Shown: positions 37,757-47,055, numbered from the stretch's first letter. The stretch: DNA of 64,000 nt from an uncultured Propionivibrio sp. (GCF_963666255.1 NZ_OY762656.1:1736001-1800000); one strand, 5' to 3'. The notes: generated by a model not told the origin, from the letters alone. Made by a program: numbers and translations.

Positions 37757-37760
<4 letters not shown>

Positions 37761-38740
37761 AATCGGGCGGAGTCTTGCACAAGCTGGCCGGCGAATTCCG
37801 GCTGTTCGGCGTCCTGCTGCTACTGATGGTCGGGCTGTCGATCGTTTCGGACCGGTTCCTGACCGTGGATAACCTGACCAACGTGCTGTGGTCGGTGTGC
37901 CTGATCGGGATCATGGCGACCGGGGCGATCTACTCGCCGGTGACCGGCGGCATCGACTTGTCGGTCGGTTCGATGGCGGCCTTGGCGGGGATTCTCGCCA
38001 ACGTCTTCATGAACACCTTCGGGCTGCACTGGACTCTGGCGATCGTGCTGACGCTCGTCATCGGCGCGGCGATCGGCTGGCTCAACGGCATCGTCACGAC
38101 GAAGTTCCTGGTGCCGGCCTTCATCGTCACGATGGCGGCGAAGACTTATCTCTTCGGGCTTGCCATGCTGATCTCGAACGGCGACCAGATCACGATCATG
38201 GAGCCGAAGCCTTTCCTCGAGATCGGCGTCGGCAAGTTCCTCGGCATTCCGATCCCGATCTACATCATGATGCTGCTGGTCGTCGCCAGCCATGTGCTGC
38301 TCAAGCACACCGCCTTCGGGCGGCGGGCGATCGCCGTCGGCGCCAATGAGGTCGCGGCCAAGCTGACCGGCGTCAATCCGGACAAGACGCGCATCATCGT
38401 CTATACGATCTCGTCGGTGACGGCGACGATCGCCGGCATCGTCATGGCTTCGCTCACCCAGCAGGCCTACGCGATGAACGCCAGCGGCTACGAGTTGGAT
38501 GTCATCACCGCCATCGTCGTCGGCGGTACCAGCCTGATGGGCGGCAACGGTTCCGTCATCGGCGCCCTCATCGGCGCCGTTATGGTCGGCTTCATCAACA
38601 ACGGCCTCAACCTCCTCGACATGCCGTCCGCCTATCACCCGATCGCCACCGGCATCGTCATCCTCGTCGCCCTCATACTCAATCAGGGCGTCAGCCTGCC
38701 TGCGCTGTTCAAGAAGCTGGTGTCGCGGCCCGCTGCCTGA
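37757..38740 (+). CDS. Sugar ABC transporter permease (RbsC family), second copy
   Basis: 327 residues with the same architecture as the first permease but clearly different in sequence (VCLIGIMATGAIYSPVTGGIDLSVGSMAALAGILANVF, YELDVITAIVVGGTSLMGGNGSVIGALIGAVMVGFINNGLNLLDMPSAYHPIATGIVIL). Two different RbsC-type permeases imply a heterodimeric channel. It ends the importer operon and is convergent with the SGNH protein gene. Confidence 0.93.
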
Positions 38741-38789
38741 TTGCTGCATTTCCCGGTCGCTGTGTGCGTCACGGCGGCCGGAGGCGATC

Positions 38790-39611
38790 TCAGGGCGCGA
38801 AATATTCCTGAACGCTCATCCATGCCGCCGCCTGTAACCGGGCGGCGACGTCTTTTGGCAAGCCGGCGGTGTAGGCGAGGCCTTCGGGCGACTCGCGGTA
38901 GAGCGCGGCGAAGGCCGTGCAGGCGGCGAGATAGGTGCCGGCAAGGCTCGGATGGCGCTTGTCGGATTCGTACAGGTTGATGTCCTTGTCGTTGGCGAAG
39001 ACGCGCGCGAAGGCGAGGCCCGCCGGGATGACGGACAGATCGTTGGCATTGGCCGCCTGCGTATATTGGCTGGCGAGCGCGGCGCTCATCTCCGGTTTGT
39101 CCTGATAGGCCCAGGACATGAACAGCATCGGGCGCAACCCTTTTTCGCGCAGCAGGCGGGCGTTTTTCGCCACCGCCTCGTGGAAGGCTGTCTGCAGCTT
39201 GGGATGGACCGGACACTGGCTGCAGTCCATCATGATGACCGTGTCGTACTGGCGGCCTTGCGGATTGAATCGGATGTCATTGTCGCCGACGAAACTGTAG
39301 CGGCCGAGACCGTCCGGACGCAGCAGCGAGGCCATGTCGTGCCAGTCGAGGCCCGAACCGCTGATGGTTACCGAGGTGCCGCTGACCTTGTGCCTGGCCG
39401 ACGCGGCGAGCCGGTTGAGGTGGTTATGCAGGCTGTTGTTGTAATAGAAGAAGCTGTTGCCGACCCAGAGGATGGCGCGTGGTGCGGCATCCGGTGCTCG
39501 ATGCTGCAGCCGGGGCGGCGCTTCCTCGGCGTTCAGGTGCGGCGCAGGTACAAGCAGTGCGAACGAGAGGAGGAGGGCAGCAGGCCCGTGCCGGAAAAAT
39601 ACGGTTGGCAT
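38790..39611 (-). CDS. Secreted SGNH/GDSL-like hydrolase-fold protein
   Basis: 273 residues with a signal peptide (residues 1-28, ending LNAEE). The first block is ILWVGNSFFYYNNSLHNHLNRLA, where GNS matches the nucleophile Ser motif of SGNH enzymes, and the last block is SDKRHPSLAGTYLAACTAFAALY, supplying the Asp and His. The middle includes VIMMDCSQCPVHP with a CxxC. It is probably periplasmic, acting on an ester or glycan-linked acyl group. No operon partner; it faces the sugar importer. Confidence 0.82.
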   Translation of the reverse strand: MPTVFFRHGPAALLLSFALLVPAPHLNAEEAPPRLQHRAPDAAPRAILWVGNSFFYYNNSLHNHLNRLAASARHKVSGTSVTISGSGLDWHDMASLLRPDGLGRYSFVGDNDIRFNPQGRQYDTVIMMDCSQCPVHPKLQTAFHEAVAKNARLLREKGLRPMLFMSWAYQDKPEMSAALASQYTQAANANDLSVIPAGLAFARVFANDKDINLYESDKRHPSLAGTYLAACTAFAALYRESPEGLAYTAGLPKDVAARLQAAAWMSVQEYFAP

Positions 39612-39698
39612 GATCGGCGGATCCGTCGAAAGGATGGTGAACGCTTATAGCGCGCGGCCGTCGGGCTGGCAAGCGGCGCATGGGGATGCAGCCTAAGG

Positions 39699-39704
39699 TA
39701 TACT
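39699..39704 (+). promoter_or_regulatory. Possible -10 box of folD
   Basis: TATACT lies 84 bases before the folD ATG in the 176-bp gap between folD and the divergent SGNH gene. No good -35 is seen at the standard distance, so support is limited to the hexamer and its location. Confidence 0.35.
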
Positions 39705-39787
39705 GTCGGGCTCCCGCGCGCGCCCCGACCGACGGGTCGGACCTGCCCGCCACCGCCCACGCCACTTCACGACGCCCTTGATACATC

Positions 39788-40642
39788 ATGACTGCACATC
39801 TTCTCGACGGTAATGCGCTGGCCCAGAAGCTCCGCGCCGGCTTCAAACAAAAGGCCGAGATTCTCGCTGCCCAGGGCGTCCGCCCGGGCTTGGCGGTGAT
39901 CCTGGTCGGCGAGGATCCCGCCTCGCAAGTTTATGTGCGCAACAAGGTCAATGCCTGTGCCCAGGCCGGTTTCCATTCCGAGAAGTATGTTTTTGCTGCA
40001 GATGCGGCGCCAGCCGAAGTCTTCGCCAAGATCGCCGAGCTCAATGCCGATCCGAAAATTCACGGCATTCTCGTGCAGTTGCCCCTGCCCCGGCATTTCG
40101 ATGCCGAAGCGGTGCTCGACGCGATCGCCGCCGAGAAGGATGTCGATGGCTTCCGTGCCGAGAACGTTGGCGCCCTGATGCAGGGTCAGCCCTGCTTCAT
40201 TCCCTGCACGCCTTACGGTGCGATGAAATTCTTCGAAGAGGCCGGTATCGATCTCAAGGGCAAGGAAGCCGTTGTCGTCGGCCGTTCGAACATCGTCGGC
40301 AAGCCGATGGCGATGCTGCTGATGCATGCCGGCGCGACGGTCACCGTCTGCCATTCGCAGACGCGCGATCTCAAGGCGCACTGCCTGCGTGCTGACATCC
40401 TCGTTGCGGCGATCGGCCGGCCGAAATTTATTACCGGCGACATGGTCAAACCCGGCGCCGTCGTCATCGACGTCGGCATCAACCGGTTGCCCGACGGCAA
40501 GTTGTGCGGCGATGTGGATTTCCAGTCAGCGAAGGAGGTGGCCTCCTTCATCACCCCGGTGCCCGGCGGCGTCGGCCCGATGACGATCACCATGCTGCTG
40601 GCCAACACGCTGGAAAGCGCCGAACGCGCGCTCGGCGCCTGA
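39788..40642 (+). CDS. folD: Bifunctional methylenetetrahydrofolate dehydrogenase/cyclohydrolase
   Basis: 284 residues, the family standard. It interconverts 5,10-methylene- and 10-formyl-tetrahydrofolate. The catalytic Tyr/Lys region is [15 protein letters not shown], followed by [26 protein letters not shown], the NADP motif [17 protein letters not shown] and [19 protein letters not shown]. It supplies 10-formyl-THF for purine synthesis, in keeping with purE downstream. Confidence 0.97.
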   Translation: MTAHLLDGNALAQKLRAGFKQKAEILAAQGVRPGLAVILVGEDPASQVYVRNKVNACAQAGFHSEKYVFAADAAPAEVFAKIAELNADPKIHGILVQLPLPRHFDAEAVLDAIAAEKDVDGFRAENVGALMQGQPCFIPCTPYGAMKFFEEAGIDLKGKEAVVVGRSNIVGKPMAMLLMHAGATVTVCHSQTRDLKAHCLRADILVAAIGRPKFITGDMVKPGAVVIDVGINRLPDGKLCGDVDFQSAKEVASFITPVPGGVGPMTITMLLANTLESAERALGA

Positions 40643-40672
40643 ACCGAATTTACTGCAAGGAAGGAGACCCTC

Positions 40673-41170
40673 ATGAGCACTCAACCTCTCGTCGGCATCG
40701 TCATGGGTTCCGACAGCGACTGGCCGGTCATGCGTGCCTGCGCCGAAACCCTCAAGCGCTTCGGCATTGCCTATGAAGCCAAGGTCCTGTCGGCCCATCG
40801 CACGCCGGAAGCTGCCCTCGACTACGCCGCTTCGGCCGAGTCGCGTGGCATGAAGGTATTGATCGGCGCCGCGGGCGGTGCCGCGCACCTGGCCGGCGTG
40901 CTGGCGGCCAAGACCCAGTTGCCGGTGCTTGCCGTGCCGATGCCGTCGAAGCATCTGCAAGGCCTCGACTCCCTGCTGGCCATGGTGCAGATGCCCGGCG
41001 GCATTCCGGTCGCGACCTTCGCCATCGGCGAGGCCGGCGCGGTCAACGCGGCCTTGTTCTCGGTCGCCATGCTGGCGCTCGGCGACGCCGAACTCGCTGC
41101 CAAGCTGTCGGCCTTCCGCGCGTCGCAGACCGAGAAGGTGCTGTCGAAGACCCTGCCCGACCTGCCGTAA
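40673..41170 (+). CDS. purE: N5-carboxyaminoimidazole ribonucleotide mutase
   Basis: 165 residues, class I PurE. The motif GIVMGSDSDWPVMRACAETLKRFGI and the active-site loops SAHRTPE and AAGGAAHLAGVLAAKT identify it. It moves the carboxylate of N5-CAIR to C4 to make CAIR in purine synthesis. The start has AAGGAAGGAG upstream. The usual next gene purK, whose product makes the substrate, is not adjacent here. Confidence 0.97.
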   Translation: MSTQPLVGIVMGSDSDWPVMRACAETLKRFGIAYEAKVLSAHRTPEAALDYAASAESRGMKVLIGAAGGAAHLAGVLAAKTQLPVLAVPMPSKHLQGLDSLLAMVQMPGGIPVATFAIGEAGAVNAALFSVAMLALGDAELAAKLSAFRASQTEKVLSKTLPDLP

Positions 41171-41190
41171 CCGGGGATCAGGACGAACGC

Positions 41191-42201
41191 ATGTCGCACG
41201 CTCTGACCGAAGCTGTCCGCCTGCTCCAGGCGGGCGAGCTTGTCGCTTTTCCGACCGAGACCGTTTATGGGCTGGGCGCCGATGCGGCCAATCCCGAGGC
41301 AGTGGCCAAGGTCTTCGCCGCCAAGGGGCGGCCGGCCGATCATCCGCTGATTGTGCATCTGCCCGGCGCCGGGCACCTCGATCGCTGGGCGCGCGATATT
41401 CCGCAGGCCGCCTGGGATCTGGCCGAAGCCTTTTGGCCGGGGCCGCTGACCCTGATCCTCAAGCGCGCCGACGCGGTGCCGCTGGCGGTGACCGGCGGAC
41501 AGGACACCGTCGGTGTGCGCGTGCCAGCACATCCGCTGGCGCTCGACCTGCTGCGTGCCTATGCGCAGGCCGGTGGCGGGCGTGACGGCATGTGCGGCAT
41601 CGCCGGACCGTCGGCCAACCGCTTCGGCCGGATCAGCCCGACCGACGCCGAGCATGTGCGTGAGGAACTCGGCGATGCCGTGGCGCTGGTGCTCGACGGC
41701 GGCCCGTGCCAGGTCGGCATCGAATCGACGATCGTCGATCTGTCGCGCGACGATGCCGTGCCGCGGATTCTTCGTCCCGGCCATATCACGCCCGAGCAGA
41801 TTGCCGCTGTCATCGGCGTGACGCCCGATTTTCCATCCGGACGCCCCGCCGGCGCCGTGCCGCGTGTGTCGGGATCGCTCGACGCGCACTATGCGCCGCG
41901 TACGGCCTTGCGTGTCGTCGCGTCGTCCGATCTTGCCGTCGTCATGGCGGAGCTTGCTGGACAAGGAAAGCGCGTCGGCCTGCTGGCGCGTACCGATGCC
42001 GGCGCGGCCGTGCCGGCATCGACGTGTTGTCGTCTGTTGGACGATCCGGAAGACTATGCCCGCGGTTTTTATGCGGCGCTGCGCGATCTCGATCAGGGCG
42101 GCAACGACCTGATCGTCGTCGAGGCGCTGGGCGTCGGTCCTGCGTGGGCCGCCGTTGCCGATCGTCTGCGGCGCGCCGCCTGCGGCGCCGGCGAAGGCTA
42201 A
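41191..42201 (+). CDS. tsaC: L-threonylcarbamoyladenylate synthase (Sua5/YwlC type)
   Basis: 336 residues. An N-terminal YrdC domain (GELVAFPTETVYGLGADAANPEAVAKVFAAKGRPADHPLIVHL, GPSANRFGRISPTDAEHV, GIESTIVDL) is joined to the C-terminal Sua5 domain (PRVSGSLDAHYAPRTALRV...). It makes the intermediate for t6A37 of ANN-decoding tRNAs. The Sua5-type length distinguishes it from the short TsaC of E. coli. It follows purE by 20 bp. Confidence 0.93.
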   Translation: MSHALTEAVRLLQAGELVAFPTETVYGLGADAANPEAVAKVFAAKGRPADHPLIVHLPGAGHLDRWARDIPQAAWDLAEAFWPGPLTLILKRADAVPLAVTGGQDTVGVRVPAHPLALDLLRAYAQAGGGRDGMCGIAGPSANRFGRISPTDAEHVREELGDAVALVLDGGPCQVGIESTIVDLSRDDAVPRILRPGHITPEQIAAVIGVTPDFPSGRPAGAVPRVSGSLDAHYAPRTALRVVASSDLAVVMAELAGQGKRVGLLARTDAGAAVPASTCCRLLDDPEDYARGFYAALRDLDQGGNDLIVVEALGVGPAWAAVADRLRRAACGAGEG

Positions 42202-42253
42202 GGGCGCGTCGCGCCCTCCCTGGTTTTTCGGTGTCGCGGCGCCGACCGCCTGT

Positions 42254-42799
42254 TCAGGGCGACTGGCGCCGTTCCATTTCTTCGATCATCCAGCCGAACT
42301 GTTCGGCGATTTCATGCCGGATGAACGGTCCGCCGAACAGGCGGGCAATGCCCGAATCGAGCGTCATTTCAGCGTGGTAGCGGAAGCGGGTGCCGTGTTC
42401 GCTCGGCGCGATTTCCATCTCGCTGGTGTAGGCCTTGGTGTTGCCGGCGATCTGTCGCGCGAGGATGCGTTTGCGCGGCTCCAGCTCGATTTCGCGTTCG
42501 GAGTTGAAGGTGTAGCTGAACAGCCCGAAGCGCGCCGTGCCTTCCTGGCGCACGCGAAGGGTGTTGCCGTTGCGGCTGAGGATGCGGCTGGCATTGAGGT
42601 TGTGCAGGATTCTCGCCATGTTGTCGAAGTCGGTCAGCACGCGCCAGGCGATGCGGACCGGAACGCTAGCCTCGAAGCTTGAATCGATGACGAAGGTGTC
42701 GTTGCGTTTCTCGACGTTGACCTCGATTTCGGGCGTCGCGGTCACTGCCGTCGATACGGCGCACAAGAGTGCGCCCAGAGCCAGGAGGAGTCGTCGCAT
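42254..42799 (-). CDS. Secreted SRPBCC (START-like) family protein
   Basis: 181 residues with a signal peptide (RRLLLALGALLCAVSTAVTA). The rest is an SRPBCC/polyketide-cyclase-like fold (FVIDSSFEASVPVRIAWRVLTDFDNMARILHNLNASRIL...RKRILARQIAGNTKAYTSEMEI...FRYHAEMTLDSGIARLFGGPFIRHEIAEQFGWMIEEMERR). The start is the ATG at 42799. It is probably periplasmic, possibly binding a lipid. It is 8 bp downstream of the ABC protein gene on the same strand, suggesting one transcript. Confidence 0.82.
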   Translation of the reverse strand: MRRLLLALGALLCAVSTAVTATPEIEVNVEKRNDTFVIDSSFEASVPVRIAWRVLTDFDNMARILHNLNASRILSRNGNTLRVRQEGTARFGLFSYTFNSEREIELEPRKRILARQIAGNTKAYTSEMEIAPSEHGTRFRYHAEMTLDSGIARLFGGPFIRHEIAEQFGWMIEEMERRQSP

Positions 42800-42807
42800 G
42801 GCCGTTG

Positions 42808-44280
42808 TCAGCCTCGATCGCGATGGGAAACCTCTATGACACGTGCACGCCCGGCCAGTTCCGCGACGAGTGTCGCGGCGACGGCGCGATTGGCGGCATC
42901 GAGGTTGGCATCCCATTCGTCGAGCAGATAGACCGGGTGGTCGGTGCGCGCGACGATTTCGCGCAAGACGGCGATCTGGCGTTCGCCCGACGAAAATCCC
43001 CGGCGCTGTTCGGCTTCCTCGCGCGCGCTGATCGCTTCGGCGTCGTCCTCGTCGTCGTCTTCCGGTTCGGTCGGCGTGCTGCCGCTGTTGAAAGCGAAGG
43101 CGAGGCGGTCCTGCGTCGGCCAGTAGTAGGCGCGGCCATGAAGATGGGCCTTGAGCGCGGCCAGTAGCGTCGATTTTCCCGAGCCGTTGTCGCCGCGGAT
43201 CGCGACCAGCCCGGTCGGACGTCCGAGCACGTGACGCAGTGCCTCGGCGAGTGAGTCACAGACCTGTTCGCGGGCGTCTTCGCGCAGGGTGACGCGGCCG
43301 AAACGGATACGCGCCTCGAAGCCGGGATCGGGCGTCGGGCAGAAGTGGGCGCAGACGCCGCGGATGCGCGTCCACACGGCGACGAGGTCGCTGACGCCGG
43401 CGGTCAGCTGATGCATGTCAAGCGCCATCTCGATCTGGCGCGGCAGCGTCGCGGCAAGCGCAATCAGTAGCGGCGTGTTGCCGACGTCATGGAGCGCGAT
43501 CCAGGCGGTGGCGAAAAGGATCAGTGCCAGCGCGATCAGGCCGCTGGCGGCGCTCCAGCCCTCGCGCAACAGGATGGCGCGGACCTGTGCGGCGAGCGCG
43601 TCGCGCAGGCGGCCGCGGAAGTCGCGGTGCCAGACGGCGAAATTGTAACGGTTGCCGGTGAAGATGTTGTCCCAGGCGTTGTAGGTGCGCGCCGTCATGC
43701 GGTTGGTCATCACCTGGTTATGCAGCCAGGCGTCGGCGAGCGGCTGGCGCAACCGCCACTGCAGCGCGGAGAGCGTGACGAAGGCGACGGCGAAGGCGAG
43801 CGGCAGGTCGCCGTCGATCTCGATGCCGAGCACGAGCGCGTTGAAGAGCAACTGGAAGAACAGGCGCAGGTGGAATTGCAGCGTGAACACCAGTTCGAAC
43901 AACACCTGGAAGGCTTCGCTGGTGAGGAAAGGCTCGGTTTCCTCGCGCGCCTCGGTGTCGCCGAGCAGCGGCGTGCGGTGCCGGTTGATACGGGCGAAGC
44001 GCAGCATGTAGCGGGCATAGGCGCCGAAACCGGCACGCTCGGCGAAGATCCAGCTGACGGCGCCGGCCAGATAGGCGATGGTCTGGGCGGCAACGATCCA
44101 GGCGAAGTTCGAGACGCTGACGGTAGCCTCGGCGATTTCGCGGGCGATGACGATGACCAGCCAGGTGGTGGCGGCACTGCAGGATTCCTGCAACAGGATC
44201 ATTGCCAGCATGCCGGCCATCGCCGGGCCGGCAAGCAGGCGCATGAAACCGGCGGGGCGGATGTCGGCGGCGGGCGGCAT
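42808..44280 (-). CDS. ABC transporter fused permease/ATPase, atypical
   Basis: 490 residues. Residues 1-280 carry several hydrophobic segments (GMLAMILLQESCSAATTWLVIVIA, WIVAAQTIAYLAGAVSW, ASGLIALALILFATAWIAL). The ATPase follows, with Walker A IRGDNGSGKSTLLAAL, a signature-like FSSGERQIAVLREI and Walker B VYLLDEWDANLDAA. The NBD is compact and carries an acidic insertion EPEDDDEDDAE between Walker A and signature. The organisation resembles siderophore/cyclic-peptide exporter half-transporters (SyrD/PvdE-like), but the substrate is unknown. It is in an operon with the SRPBCC protein. Confidence 0.82.
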   Translation of the reverse strand: MPPAADIRPAGFMRLLAGPAMAGMLAMILLQESCSAATTWLVIVIAREIAEATVSVSNFAWIVAAQTIAYLAGAVSWIFAERAGFGAYARYMLRFARINRHRTPLLGDTEAREETEPFLTSEAFQVLFELVFTLQFHLRLFFQLLFNALVLGIEIDGDLPLAFAVAFVTLSALQWRLRQPLADAWLHNQVMTNRMTARTYNAWDNIFTGNRYNFAVWHRDFRGRLRDALAAQVRAILLREGWSAASGLIALALILFATAWIALHDVGNTPLLIALAATLPRQIEMALDMHQLTAGVSDLVAVWTRIRGVCAHFCPTPDPGFEARIRFGRVTLREDAREQVCDSLAEALRHVLGRPTGLVAIRGDNGSGKSTLLAALKAHLHGRAYYWPTQDRLAFAFNSGSTPTEPEDDDEDDAEAISAREEAEQRRGFSSGERQIAVLREIVARTDHPVYLLDEWDANLDAANRAVAATLVAELAGRARVIEVSHRDRG

Positions 44281-44327
44281 GGATGAAAAGGCGTGTGGCA
44301 GGAACGTACGTTCGGGGCTTCCGATAT

Positions 44328-44357
44328 GGAAAAAGCAGACGCGTGTCTGCTTTTTCC
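44328..44357. terminator. Bidirectional intrinsic terminator
   Basis: GGAAAAAGCAGAC (44328-44340), loop GCGT and GTCTGCTTTTTCC (44345-44357) form a perfect 13-bp stem with A- and T-runs on both sides. On the minus strand it follows the small Lys-rich ORF at 44388-44438 and precedes the ABC gene start. The ABC gene must then have its own promoter. Confidence 0.85.
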
Positions 44358-44387
44358 TCTGGAAAGACAGGATAAGCCTGTCGTTCC

Positions 44388-44438
44388 TTACATCTTCGGG
44401 GCGGGTTTCTTGCCCTTGGATTTTTTCTTCTTAGCCAT
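44388..44438 (-). CDS. Putative 16-residue lysine-rich peptide
   Basis: The ORF reads MAKKKKSKGKKPAPKM and stop. It has a strong Shine-Dalgarno, CCAGGAG, ending about seven bases before the ATG, and an intrinsic terminator 30 bases after its stop, so it has the layout of a complete small gene. It is divergent from plsC. A peptide this basic would bind nucleic acid or ribosomes, but that is inference. The peptide may alternatively be part of a leader or untranslated. Too short for normal gene finders. Confidence 0.55.
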   Translation of the reverse strand: MAKKKKSKGKKPAPKM

Positions 44439-44662
44439 GACGAAGCTCCTGGTCGTTGGTCGGAAAGTGCAACGCGCACGTCGCCTGGACAAGTGTAGTC
44501 GATCTGGCGGCGGGTGTCGCGGATGGCGTCTGTAAAGATCCGTTTGGCACGGAGGCGGCATCGCGGCTGTCGCGCTGCCGCCACAACCATGGTAATGGCA
44601 TGGCCGGTGGCGGTGGCCGGGTGACATCTGCCGGTAACAGTCGTCGCCTATCGTCATGCTTC

Positions 44663-45481
44663 ATGAATACCGCCATGCCGATCCGTTGTTTCCGGGCGCT
44701 CCGCCTGGGGCTGCACCTGTGCCGCGGGCTGGCGACCGTGCTGCTCATGTATCCCTTGTTGCGCCAGTCGCGGCGCCTCCGTCTCAAGCAGCGCTGGTCG
44801 CGGCAACTGCTCGGCATCCTGGCGGTGCGCATCGACGCGCGCCTGGACGGCGTCGTGCCGGGCAGCCTGTTCGTCGCCAATCATGTGTCCTGGCTCGACA
44901 TTTTTGCCCTCAATGCCGTTTGTCCGCTCGCCTTCGTCGCCAAGTCGGAAGTGCGCGACTGGCCGGTGATCGGCTGGCTGGTGGCGCATACCGACACGCT
45001 TTTCATCCGTCGCGGCAGTCGTCAGGACGCCGTCAATACGTGCGCCGAACTGGCCGGACGTTTGTGCGCCGGGCGCGACGTGGCGATTTTTCCCGAGGGA
45101 ACGACGACCGACGGCACCCGGGTGCTGGCGTTTCGCGCCGCGCTCTTACAGGCGGCGATTGACGCGCAGCGGCCAGTGCAACCGATCGCCATCGCCTACG
45201 ACGATATCATCGGCCGCCGCACGACGATTCCCGCCTACGCCGGCGAAACGACGATGCTGGAAAGTCTGGCGGCAATCCTCGCCTGCCGTGGCCTGACCGT
45301 GCGTCTGCGGGCGACGCCGGCCCTGACTGCCGAGTCGCTGTCGCGCCGCCAACTCGCGCAAATGGCGCACGACGCCATCGCCGATGCGCTCGGTGTGCCG
45401 CCAACGTCGCCTGGCGATGACGGTGACATCGTTGCTGACAGCGCCGCCGGAATGCCCGTGCTGGCTGCCGTGTCGCGCTGA
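44663..45481 (+). CDS. 1-acyl-sn-glycerol-3-phosphate acyltransferase (PlsC family)
   Basis: 272 residues. A membrane-associated N-terminus (LGLHLCRGLATVLLMYPLL) is followed by acyltransferase block I FVANHVSWLDI (HX4D), block II TLFIRRGSRQDAV, and block III FPEGTTTDGTRVLAFRAALL. It transfers an acyl group to lysophosphatidate or a related acceptor at the inner membrane. I use the ATG at 44663; the open frame extends upstream to 44456 without family similarity. It could instead be an ornithine-lipid acyltransferase (OlsA-like). Confidence 0.87.
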   Translation: MNTAMPIRCFRALRLGLHLCRGLATVLLMYPLLRQSRRLRLKQRWSRQLLGILAVRIDARLDGVVPGSLFVANHVSWLDIFALNAVCPLAFVAKSEVRDWPVIGWLVAHTDTLFIRRGSRQDAVNTCAELAGRLCAGRDVAIFPEGTTTDGTRVLAFRAALLQAAIDAQRPVQPIAIAYDDIIGRRTTIPAYAGETTMLESLAAILACRGLTVRLRATPALTAESLSRRQLAQMAHDAIADALGVPPTSPGDDGDIVADSAAGMPVLAAVSR

Positions 45482-45503
45482 GCCGCCGCTCTTGCCTGGC
45501 CGC

Positions 45504-45965
45504 CTACTTGTCGCCCCAGGGCATGACCGGCACCGTCGAAATGCTGTTGGCCGGGGCGCCGTTGATTAGCTTGCGGCTGATGGCGAGGTAGACGAGCGTG
45601 CGATGGGCTTCGTCCCAGAGGCGCACGACCCGGGTTTCCTTGAACAGCATCGAGGTGTCCTCGCTGAAGACAACGGCATCTTTCGGTAATGATGCCGGCA
45701 GCACGATTGGCCCGGTCTGGCGACAGGAAAGCGAGAATTGCGACGGGTCCTGGGCGAGGCCGAGCGACCCGCCGACGCCGCCGGTGCGCGCCTGGCTGAC
45801 ATGGCAGGTGACGCCGGGTATCTTGGGATCGGCAAAGGATTCGACGCAGACGCGGTGGTTGGCGCCGATCAGTTTCCATTCGGTGGTGACGCAGCCGATC
45901 TGTTCGGCGCGGAGGGTCGTCGCGGCAAGCGCGAGAACCAGGGAAAAAGCGATGCGGAGGGTCAT
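45504..45965 (-). CDS. CreA family protein
   Basis: 153 residues with a signal peptide (TLRIAFSLVLALAATTLRA). The mature part matches the CreA pattern: EQIGCVTTEWKLIGANHRVCVESFADPKIPGVTCHVSQARTGGVGGSLGLAQDPSQFSLSCRQTGPI...EDTSMLFKETRVVRLWDEAHRTLVYLAISRKLINGAPANSISTVPVMPW. It is periplasmic and of unknown function. The start is the ATG at 45965, overlapping the upstream transporter gene by 4 bases. Confidence 0.9.
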   Translation of the reverse strand: MTLRIAFSLVLALAATTLRAEQIGCVTTEWKLIGANHRVCVESFADPKIPGVTCHVSQARTGGVGGSLGLAQDPSQFSLSCRQTGPIVLPASLPKDAVVFSEDTSMLFKETRVVRLWDEAHRTLVYLAISRKLINGAPANSISTVPVMPWGDK

Positions 45966-46909
45966 GGCTGTTGTCCTGAAGAAGCTGGCGCCGGTTTGGC
46001 GCGCTCGAAGCGTTCGCGATTGCGCGTGATGTAGACGCCGGCGAAGATGAACAGCGCGCCGACCGTCTGGAGCAGGCCGAAGGTCTCGCCGAGCAGGAAA
46101 TAGGCGGTGATGACGGCGAAGATCGGCGAGATGTTGTTGAAGATGGCGACGCGCGAGGTGCCGAGGATGCCGGTGCCCCAGATCCAGAGGAAATTGCACA
46201 GGCAGAGCGCGAGGATGCCGGAAAAGAGGATGCTGCCCCAGGCGATTGCCGGTACCTCGAGCCAGCGCACGGCGAGGGCGTCGGGAAGCGTCGCGGCGAA
46301 AAGCAGGGCGGTGGTGAAGAGCATCAGTCCGGCGGTGACCTGGTAGGTCGAATAGCGATTCAGCAATTCCTTCGAGAACACCGTGTAGTAGGCGTAGCCG
46401 AGTTGCGAGAGGAAAACCAGCGCAGTGCCGATGAGGTGCGGTCCGGCGAGACTCAGTTCCTTGCCGGTGCCGACGACGATCATCGTCACGCCGGAGATCG
46501 AGCAGGCGATGCCGATCAGGACAGCGCGCGTGATCGTTTCGAGACCGTAGAGCTTGTTGAGCAGCAGCACGCCGACCGGCATCAGGCACATGATGAAGGA
46601 AGCATTGCCGGCGGTGGTGCGCAGCAGTCCTTCGGAAATGCAGATCTGGAAGACGAAGAAACCGAGCGCGCTGATACGCGCCAGCGTCCACAGGTCGGCG
46701 CGTGTCGGCCGCCGATAGGTGCCGGAAAGCCACAGCGCGATCAGCGAGACGATGCTGGCGACGACGAGCCGGCCGAGGTTGTAGGGTTGCGGCGGGAGAT
46801 ATTGCAGGCCGATCTTGATGACGGGCGGGTTGATGCCCCAGACGATGGCGACGAGCAGCAGAACCCCTTCGGCAAGAAGGGCTTTGGGGCTGTGTTTGGG
46901 CGGATTCAC
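45962..46909 (-). CDS. DMT/EamA-family transporter
   Basis: About 315 residues with ten hydrophobic segments in two EamA repeats (LLAEGVLLLVAIVWGINPPVIKIGLQYL; LIGTALVFLSQLGYAYYTVFSKELL...). These inner-membrane proteins export or import amino acids and other metabolites. I favour the GTG at 46909, which has GGAAAG eight bases upstream and begins right before the first membrane helix; a GTG at 46990 gives 27 more hydrophilic residues. It is coupled to creA by an ATGA overlap. Confidence 0.87.
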   Translation of the reverse strand: MNPPKHSPKALLAEGVLLLVAIVWGINPPVIKIGLQYLPPQPYNLGRLVVASIVSLIALWLSGTYRRPTRADLWTLARISALGFFVFQICISEGLLRTTAGNASFIMCLMPVGVLLLNKLYGLETITRAVLIGIACSISGVTMIVVGTGKELSLAGPHLIGTALVFLSQLGYAYYTVFSKELLNRYSTYQVTAGLMLFTTALLFAATLPDALAVRWLEVPAIAWGSILFSGILALCLCNFLWIWGTGILGTSRVAIFNNISPIFAVITAYFLLGETFGLLQTVGALFIFAGVYITRNRERFERAKPAPASSGQQP

Positions 46910-47055
46910 TTCGATGTCTTTCCGGTGGCGTTCGCGGCCGGCGGCCGGAACCAATACCGGGCGCGACGCTCCAAATCGCAGGGTCGTCACCCGTGCTGCG
47001 ATTCTAGCAAAGCGGACGCGGCCGGGTTGGCAAAGCCTGCGACGAGGAAACGAAA

